Source of the DNA: an uncultured beta proteobacterium
GTDB taxonomy: Bacteria; Pseudomonadota; Gammaproteobacteria; Burkholderiales; Burkholderiaceae_C
Assembly (NCBI GenBank): GCA_903873485.1
Contig: CAIQOO010000215.1
Location: 1-51,992, forward strand
Length of the DNA: 51,992 nt
Direction: 5' to 3'
Below are positions 46,740-51,992 of this stretch, piece after piece. Each line of letters begins with the position of its first letter. Within the stretch, counting starts at the first letter, position 1. Made by a program: the position numbers and the translations under genes. A model generated the notes under the pieces. It had not been told where the DNA came from, did no database searches, and worked only from the letters and a program-made list of their open reading frames with translations.

Positions 46740-47963
46740 TCAAAGCGGGTTGACCAGCCGGTCACCCACCCGGACCCCGCTGGTGATGTCGAGCACCAGC
46801 GCGTAAGACACTTTCTCAAAGGTGCGAAACACCATCAGCAAGCCATTGCGCTCATCGGGCAGTTTCATTTCGACTTGGCCCGGATCGGTTTTGTCGGGCA
46901 ACCGGGCACCATCTCGCAGGATCGCCAGCACATGGCCGCTTTCGATGCCGTCGCGCTCGCCCCGGTTGATCACCACCACCTGGTTTTGCGAGGCATTGAC
47001 AAACGCGCTGCCATACACCGACACAATGCGCGCGTCGGTGGGTGTCTGCGGCGCATGCGGCACATAGCTGAGCAGGCGCAGCGGTGGTTCGGGCACCAGC
47101 CGGTCGCCAGCCCGCATTTCCTCTTTGGCATCGACGATGTCGATGGTGGCGGGCACGATGTCCTGGCGCTGCTTGCCATCGGGGCCGGTGCTGTCCTGGC
47201 TGCCCTCGCTGCGCACCAGCAGGGCACGACCGACGTACTGCGCCTCATAGCCCAGCACTTCACCCGTCACCGGGTCTTTCAGCGGTGTCGCATTGCGAAA
47301 GATGCGGTAGGCCTTTTGCTTGCGGGTTATATCGTCCTGCAACGCCGCACCGGTGCTGCTGCGGGCATAAGCCCGGTCACCGCGGGTCAACAGCACCCGG
47401 CTGTCCTGTGCCGCCACAATGCGTGGCGCAGCAGTCAGACCCTGCTCATCAACAATGATGGGCTCGGTCAAAAAAGGCTCGATCAGATGGGTTTGCAGCG
47501 TCGGCAACGCGCCGCCGGGCAGTTTTTCGATGCGGGTATGGGGCGACAGCCGAACCGTTGGCATATCGCCACGGTTGTCGCCCACGGCGGCACTGCCCGG
47601 GTTGGTGCTCAGGCGGGCGCGACCGTCCTTGATATGCAGAAACAGCGTTTGCCCAGGGTAAATCAGGTGCGGGTTCTTGATGTCGGCGAGGTTCATGCCC
47701 CACAACTCGGGCCAGCGCCAGGGCGACTTGAGGAACATGCCGGAAATGCCCCACAGCGTATCCCCCGGCCTGATGCTGTAGCGCTGCGGCGCATCGGCCT
47801 TGAGTTCGCTCACCGGCACACCGGCACTGGCCACCCGCTGCGCGGTGGCACGCTGCGAGGCGGTGATGGGGAACTGCTGCGCCGCCACCGGGCCGGCCAG
47901 TTGCAGGCCGGCAGCGAGTGCCGCCAGCCAAATGGGAGCTGCATTGAAAGTAGGTTTTGCCAT
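46740..47963 (-). CDS. LysM domain exported protein
   Basis: A 407-residue exported protein. The signal peptide is residues 1-28 (WLAALAAGLQLAGPVAAQQ). A LysM domain follows near residues 60-110 (YSIRPGDTLWGISGMFLKSP, NPHLIYPGQTLFLHI) for peptidoglycan binding, then a long domain of unknown fold that is common in this protein group. It is the conserved partner of dprA, divergent from def. ATG 47963 is preferred; longer frames run into the def promoter region. Confidence 0.92.
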   Translation of the reverse strand: MAKPTFNAAPIWLAALAAGLQLAGPVAAQQFPITASQRATAQRVASAGVPVSELKADAPQRYSIRPGDTLWGISGMFLKSPWRWPELWGMNLADIKNPHLIYPGQTLFLHIKDGRARLSTNPGSAAVGDNRGDMPTVRLSPHTRIEKLPGGALPTLQTHLIEPFLTEPIIVDEQGLTAAPRIVAAQDSRVLLTRGDRAYARSSTGAALQDDITRKQKAYRIFRNATPLKDPVTGEVLGYEAQYVGRALLVRSEGSQDSTGPDGKQRQDIVPATIDIVDAKEEMRAGDRLVPEPPLRLLSYVPHAPQTPTDARIVSVYGSAFVNASQNQVVVINRGERDGIESGHVLAILRDGARLPDKTDPGQVEMKLPDERNGLLMVFRTFEKVSYALVLDITSGVRVGDRLVNPL

Positions 47964-48093
47964 GGTGTTTACTGCCCTGTTAGAGCGCATCAAACTTTGC
48001 GCCCAAGCCCTTGATTGGACAACGATTGTCGCCCCCCGATCAAGCGGCGCGGCATAAAAATAGCGAAAATAACGACATCTTCGATGAGACACC

Positions 48094-48603
48094 ATGGCTT
48101 TACTCCCAATTCTTTGTTATCCGGACCCCAAATTGCACACCGTGGCCAAACCGGTGGCAGCCGTCGATGCCCGCATCAAAACCCTGATCTCGGACATGAT
48201 CGAGACCATGCTGGAGGCCAAAGGCATTGGTCTGGCCGCCACCCAGGTCGATGTGCATGAGCGCCTGATCGTCATCGACATCTCCGAGCAGCGTGATGAC
48301 CCGCTGGTGCTGATCAACCCGCGCATTGTCTGGTCCAGCCCGGAAAAGCACCAAAACGAAGAAGGCTGTCTGTCGGTGCCCGGTATTTACGACAGTGTCG
48401 AGCGTTGTGATACGGTCAAGGTCGAGGCGCAAGACGGTCACGGAACAGCGCGCCTGATTGAGGCCGACGGCTTGCTGGCGGTGTGCATCCAGCATGAAAT
48501 GGACCACCTGCTGGGCCGGGTGTTTGTCGAATACCTGTCGCCGCTGAAACGCAAACGCATCAAGACCAAAATGCTCAAGTCCCAGCGTGAGGCGCGCGCC
48601 TGA
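48094..48603 (+). CDS. def: Peptide deformylase
   Basis: A 169-residue metalloenzyme that removes the formyl group from new proteins. Motif I is [11 protein letters not shown], motif [12 protein letters not shown] (metal Cys) and motif [15 protein letters not shown] (two His ligands and Glu). It overlaps fmt by one base (TGATG), the standard def-fmt operon. Confidence 0.98.
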   Translation: MALLPILCYPDPKLHTVAKPVAAVDARIKTLISDMIETMLEAKGIGLAATQVDVHERLIVIDISEQRDDPLVLINPRIVWSSPEKHQNEEGCLSVPGIYDSVERCDTVKVEAQDGHGTARLIEADGLLAVCIQHEMDHLLGRVFVEYLSPLKRKRIKTKMLKSQREARA

Positions 48604-49571
48604 TGGCGGCGCTGAAGCTGGTTTTTGCCGGCACCCCCGAATTTGCCTGCGTCGCGCTGGCAGGTTTGCAGGCCGCCGGGCATGACATCACGCTGGTGCT
48701 GACCAAGCCCGACCAGCCGGCCCGGCGCGGCCTCAAACTGCAAGCCTCCCCGGTGAAACAATTTGCCCAAGAGCACGGCATGGCGGTGGCGCAACCGCGC
48801 AGCCTGCGGCTGGACGGCAACTACCCCGAAGACGCGCAGACCGCCAGGCTGGCGCTGCAACAGGCACAGCCAGATGCCATGGTGGTGGCTGCTTATGGCC
48901 TGATCTTGCCGCAGTGGGTGATCGACCTGCCCCGGCAAGGCTGCTTCAATATCCATGCGTCCATGCTGCCGCGCTGGCGCGGTGCGGCACCGATCCACCG
49001 CGCCATCGAGGCCGGCGATGCCGACACCGGGGTCACCATCATGCAGATGGATGCCGGGCTTGACACCGGCGCCATGTTGCTGGCCCAGAGCTTGCCAATT
49101 CAGGCCACCGACACCAGCGGCAGCCTGCATGACAAGCTGGCCGCACTGGGTGCTGCACTGATGCTGCAAACGCTGCAGCAGGTGCAGCAAGGCCGGGCCC
49201 GGGCGCTGCCACAGCCAACTGATGGCATCACCTACGCCAGCAAGATCAGCAAAACCGAAGCTGCCATTGACTGGGCGCAACCGGCCCAAACCATTGCCCG
49301 GCGGGTGCGTGCTTTTAACCCGGCACCGGTGGCCAGCACCACCTTAGCCGGTGAAACACTCAAAATCTGGGCCGCCGAGGTTGACTCCGAAACACCCCCG
49401 GCACCCCTGAAATATGGAACAATTATGGCTGTAGCCCTTACTGGTATTGCGGTGGCAGCTATGAATTCAATAGTTATTCTGACCGAACTGCAACGCCCTG
49501 GCGGCAAGCGCCTGAAGGTGGCTGACTTTTTGCGTGGTTTTGATCTGCAGCCCGGCATGCGGTTTGACTAG
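48603..49571 (+). CDS. fmt: Methionyl-tRNA formyltransferase
   Basis: A 322-residue enzyme that formylates initiator Met-tRNA. The N-terminal hydrolase-like domain has [15 protein letters not shown], then [21 protein letters not shown] [20 protein letters not shown] (catalytic His and Asn) and [16 protein letters not shown]; a C-terminal OB-like domain follows ([28 protein letters not shown]). A 36-bp repeat copy lies in frame in the C-terminal domain with no apparent change in length against the family. Confidence 0.97.
   Translation: MAALKLVFAGTPEFACVALAGLQAAGHDITLVLTKPDQPARRGLKLQASPVKQFAQEHGMAVAQPRSLRLDGNYPEDAQTARLALQQAQPDAMVVAAYGLILPQWVIDLPRQGCFNIHASMLPRWRGAAPIHRAIEAGDADTGVTIMQMDAGLDTGAMLLAQSLPIQATDTSGSLHDKLAALGAALMLQTLQQVQQGRARALPQPTDGITYASKISKTEAAIDWAQPAQTIARRVRAFNPAPVASTTLAGETLKIWAAEVDSETPPAPLKYGTIMAVALTGIAVAAMNSIVILTELQRPGGKRLKVADFLRGFDLQPGMRFD
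49427..49462 (+). repeat. 36-bp interspersed repeat, copy G (in frame in fmt)
   Basis: GGCTGTAGCCCTTACTGG at the left and GGCAGCTAT at the right over exactly 36 bases; the middle AAGCGCT is poorly kept. It encodes about [12 protein letters not shown] in a beta-strand region of the C-terminal domain. Confidence 0.55.
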
Positions 49572-49580
49572 GTCAGTTGC

Positions 49581-50324
49581 GTGTTTCTGAAGCCCGATTT
49601 TTACCGCCACCCCGAGTTTCGTGCCGGTGCGCTGGAGTCGCTCGGTGCCGCTCCCGGTCTGGCCGCCTGGGGATTGATGACCGGTGTGGCCATGGTGAAC
49701 TCGGGTCTGAGCACTTTTGAAGCGCTGCTGATGGGCCTGCTGGTGTTTGCCGGCAGTTCGCAACTGGCGGCCATTCCGCTGATAGCCGCTGGCGCTCCGA
49801 TGTGGGTGGTGCTGGCTACCGGCTGTTGCGTCAACCTGCGGTTTGTCGTGTTCAGCGCCCATCTGCGCCCCTACATGATGCACTTGCCCCGGTGGCAGCG
49901 GCTGCTGACCGGTTACCTGACCACCGACCTGAGTTATGTGCTGTTTACCCGGCGCTACCCGCAGCACGGCGGCACGCCGGATCAATTGCTGGCGCAGCAG
50001 GCCTATCTGGCTGGCAACTGCGGTGTCAACTGGCTGGCCTGGGTCGGCTGCAGTGTGCTGGGTGTGCTGCTGGCGAGCCTGATACCGACCCGCTGGGGCC
50101 TGGGTTTTGCCGGCATTCTGGCGCTGTTCGGGATTTTGTTTTCACTCGCCTCAAGCCAGTTGCGCTGGGTCAGCGCGGGTGTCGCCGGTGCTGCCGCAGT
50201 GGCGGCGTTTGCGCTGCCGTTCAAGCTCAACATCCTGCTGGCGATTGCTGCTGCGGTGGCCACCTGCCTGCTGCTCGAAGCCAGTCGCGCGGCTAGGCTG
50301 CCCGGCCAGGCAGACAAATCATGA
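49581..50324 (+). CDS. azlC: Branched-chain amino acid exporter, large subunit AzlC
   Basis: A 247-residue inner-membrane protein of the AzlC family with about seven helices (LMGLLVFAGSSQLAAIPLIA, VVLATGCCVNLRFVVFSAHL, ILALFGILFSLASSQLRW). With AzlD it exports branched-chain amino acids or similar compounds. The start is GTG 49581, ten bases after fmt. It overlaps azlD by ATGA. Confidence 0.93.
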   Translation: MFLKPDFYRHPEFRAGALESLGAAPGLAAWGLMTGVAMVNSGLSTFEALLMGLLVFAGSSQLAAIPLIAAGAPMWVVLATGCCVNLRFVVFSAHLRPYMMHLPRWQRLLTGYLTTDLSYVLFTRRYPQHGGTPDQLLAQQAYLAGNCGVNWLAWVGCSVLGVLLASLIPTRWGLGFAGILALFGILFSLASSQLRWVSAGVAGAAAVAAFALPFKLNILLAIAAAVATCLLLEASRAARLPGQADKS

Positions 50325-50671
50325 ACATCGGCACAGATCTCTGGACGGTGCTGGTGATCCTGGGCCTGGCATTGGTGACGGTGCTGACGCGCACGCTGTT
50401 TTTCATCTCCGGCAAACCCTGGCATTTGCCGCACTGGGCACAGCGTGGCTTGCAGTACGCACCGATTGCCGCACTGGCCGCCGTGATCGTGCCCGAACTG
50501 GTCATGACCGGGGGTCAATTGATTCAAACCTGGCAAGATGCGCGCCTGTTTGCCGCGCTGGCGGGCACGCTGTGGTTTTTCTGGCACCGGGGACAAGGCC
50601 AGGCGGTGCTGGGCACCATTGTGGTCGGCATGCTGGTCTATCTGCCACTGCATCTGGGGCTGGGCTGGTAA
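50321..50671 (+). CDS. azlD: Branched-chain amino acid exporter, small subunit AzlD
   Basis: A 116-residue membrane protein with about four helices (LWTVLVILGLALVTVLTRTL, YAPIAALAAVIVPELVMTGG). It is the usual small partner of AzlC and is translationally coupled to it. Confidence 0.93.
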   Translation: MNIGTDLWTVLVILGLALVTVLTRTLFFISGKPWHLPHWAQRGLQYAPIAALAAVIVPELVMTGGQLIQTWQDARLFAALAGTLWFFWHRGQGQAVLGTIVVGMLVYLPLHLGLGW

Positions 50672-50755
50672 CTCGTCGGCGCCGGCATCGGAGCCGGCCA
50701 GCCGGCCCCGACAGCTTTTACAATTGCCGCCGTTGCAACCAATCCGGGCAAGACC

Positions 50756-51733
50756 ATGACCGTCATCCGATTTTCTGATTTGTGCGCGCAAGGCGCTGTG
50801 GCGGGCAAACGTGTCTTCATTCGGGCGGACCTGGATGTGCCGCAAGACGACAGCGGACGCATTACCGAAGACACCCGCATTCGGGCCTCGGTGGCCTGCA
50901 TTCAGATGGCGCTCGATGCCGGTGCCGCCGTGATGGTCACCAGCCACCTGGGCCACCCGACCGAAGGCAGCTTCAAGCTGGCCGACTCGCTGGTGCCAGT
51001 GGCCAGGCGGCTGTCCGAGTTGCTCAAACGCCCGCTGCCGCTGCTGGGCAACTGGCTCAATGGCGTGCCGGTGGCCCCGGGGCAGGTGATGCTGCTGGAA
51101 AACTGCCGTCTTAATGTCGGGGAAAAGGACAACACCGAGGCGCTGGCGCGGCAAATGGCCAGCCTGTGCGACATTTTTGTGCATGATGCCTTTGGCACCA
51201 CGCACCTCACCGAAGCCAGCACCTATGGCATTGCCGAATTTGCCAAAGTCGCCTGCGCCGGCCCGCTGCTGGCGGCTGAAATGGATGCCATCTCCCAAAC
51301 CCCGGCCGACCCGCAGCGCCCGCCGGAGGGCAAGATGCTGCCAGCGTTGGAGATTCTGCACCGTCGCGGCGAGGCCGCCAAAGCCGCGCCATTGCCGCCG
51401 GTTCTCGACATGGCCCGTGGCGTCGCCATGATGGGTTCCGAAGCCTCGCTCGGCAAAATCCTGAAAACTGTGGCCAGCAGCATGGCCGACAGCTTGCCGG
51501 CAATGACTGCTGCCTTGAGCGCCGGTGATGTCGCCAAAGCCAATGCCTTGCTGCATGCCATCAAGGGTTATGTTCCAATTTTTGCGGTCGATGCCTTGGT
51601 CGAGCAGGTCACCCATGTTGAGAAACTCGGCAAAACCGAATCGCTCGCCGTGGTAGCGCCGCTGTTTGCCGAACTGCTGCCCCGACTTGAGGGTCTGCTG
51701 CAAGAGATCCGCCGGTTCCTGGCGCAAGCCTGA
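50756..51733 (+). CDS. Phosphoglycerate kinase N-domain fused to an HPt phosphotransfer domain
   Basis: A 325-residue hybrid. Residues 1 to about 180 match only the N-terminal, 3-phosphoglycerate-binding lobe of phosphoglycerate kinase ([55 protein letters not shown]). The nucleotide-binding lobe is missing. Several substrate residues differ: Asp27 for Asn, His67 for Arg, Leu151 for Arg; Asp25, Arg41, His64 and Arg118 remain. A linker (180-220) leads to a four-helix HPt domain with the phospho-accepting His267 in LLHAIKGYV. It cannot make ATP by itself and is more likely a signalling protein. The next gene is a response regulator. ATG 50756 is clear; azlD ends 84 bases upstream. Confidence 0.88.
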   Translation: MTVIRFSDLCAQGAVAGKRVFIRADLDVPQDDSGRITEDTRIRASVACIQMALDAGAAVMVTSHLGHPTEGSFKLADSLVPVARRLSELLKRPLPLLGNWLNGVPVAPGQVMLLENCRLNVGEKDNTEALARQMASLCDIFVHDAFGTTHLTEASTYGIAEFAKVACAGPLLAAEMDAISQTPADPQRPPEGKMLPALEILHRRGEAAKAAPLPPVLDMARGVAMMGSEASLGKILKTVASSMADSLPAMTAALSAGDVAKANALLHAIKGYVPIFAVDALVEQVTHVEKLGKTESLAVVAPLFAELLPRLEGLLQEIRRFLAQA

Positions 51734-51845
51734 AATGTTGTGACGAAGTCGGGATTAAATGCTGCTAAGCTCTAAACTCCTTTCGATGCCGTTGCGTAAC
51801 GATAAAAAATGTCGGGCCTGAGGCCCTCCTTGCCTGGTTTTAACT

Positions 51846-51992
51846 ATGAAGCTGATGTTTGCCCGTGTTCTGGTGGTCGATGACGACGATGTCATGCGTA
51901 CTTTTGTGGTCAACAGCCTGCGCCGGCTGGGAATCCAGTCGATTGAAACCGCCATCGATGGCGCCAGTGCGCTGCGCACCATGGCGGTTTTC
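51846..51992 (+). CDS. Response regulator, N-terminal part (cut by window end)
   Basis: The first 49 residues of a receiver domain: RVLVVDDDDVMRTFVVNSLR with the acidic pocket (DDDD) and the first helix, then IQSIETAIDGASAL. The phospho-accepting Asp and any output domain lie beyond the window. ATG 51846 follows a 112-base gap after the PGK-HPt gene that contains a small GGGCCTGAGGCCC hairpin (51814-51826) without a T run. It is the likely phosphorelay partner of the HPt domain. Confidence 0.9.
   Translation, partial: MKLMFARVLVVDDDDVMRTFVVNSLRRLGIQSIETAIDGASALRTMAVF

Noticed and set aside
50003..51727. 574-codon reverse open frame
   Set aside because: It covers the antisense of azlC, azlD and the PGK-HPt gene at once and has no recognisable motif.
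50756..51733. Ordinary phosphoglycerate kinase gene with a frameshift
   Set aside because: The frame stays open to the end and the second half reads as a coherent helical HPt domain in the same frame; no ATP-lobe motif is visible in other frames.
51814..51826. Terminator between the PGK-HPt gene and the response regulator
   Set aside because: The GGGCC/GGCCC stem is short and has no following T run.

Overview
The window looks like a chromosomal segment of a betaproteobacterium, most likely Burkholderiales/Comamonadaceae (Rhodoferax/Polaromonas-like). This rests on overall high GC, on housekeeping groups typical of that family (smg-dprA-LysM opposite def-fmt, yajC-secDF, kdsD-kdsC-lptC, ybeY-phoH opposite ruvA), and on family resemblance of the proteins. 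No database was searched.

Layout. 1-5008: the end of yicC, a decayed Hsp70-like gene cut off exactly at the start of a diguanylate cyclase, the homocysteine half of a split MetH, and a frameshifted dCache-PAS-GGDEF pseudogene. 5004-5206: a degenerate copy of the ybeY-phoH junction. 5159-18254: a 13-kb accessory cluster, all on the minus strand. It encodes a Ser/Thr kinase, two PP2C phosphatases, four FHA proteins (one with a VWA domain, one with a trypsin-like protease, two with zinc ribbons), an ExbB/MotA-like and an ExbD/MotB-like membrane protein, an Rpn-type nuclease, and a nested module of a DUF4276 TOPRIM-like protein, an AAA ATPase and an FRG protein. 18271-18831: the intact ybeY and the phoH 3' end, so the cluster lies between direct repeats.

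18271-30211: ybeY, phoH, ruvA, arginase, a probable lysine-degradation pair, a hydrolase, fbaA, pyrF, a cation diffusion facilitator, an ECF sigma/anti-sigma pair and a glycine-rich RNA-binding protein behind a 39-bp palindrome. 30222-39176: SDR, lptC-kdsC-kdsD (LPS and Kdo supply), a K+/H+ antiporter, apt, an unknown protein, mnmE and aroD. 39340-49571: yajC-secD-secF, DUF1631, smg, dprA, a LysM protein, def and fmt. 49581-51992: azlCD, then a gene fusing the N-terminal lobe of phosphoglycerate kinase to an HPt phosphotransfer domain, followed by a response regulator cut by the window end.

The most promising novelties are: (1) the repeat-bracketed kinase/phosphatase/FHA/stator-like cluster with its nested defence-type module; (2) the PGK-HPt fusion next to a response regulator; (3) a fixed-length 36-bp interspersed repeat that occurs both between genes and in frame inside genes (dprA twice, fmt, an SDR gene and probably the DUF4276 gene).
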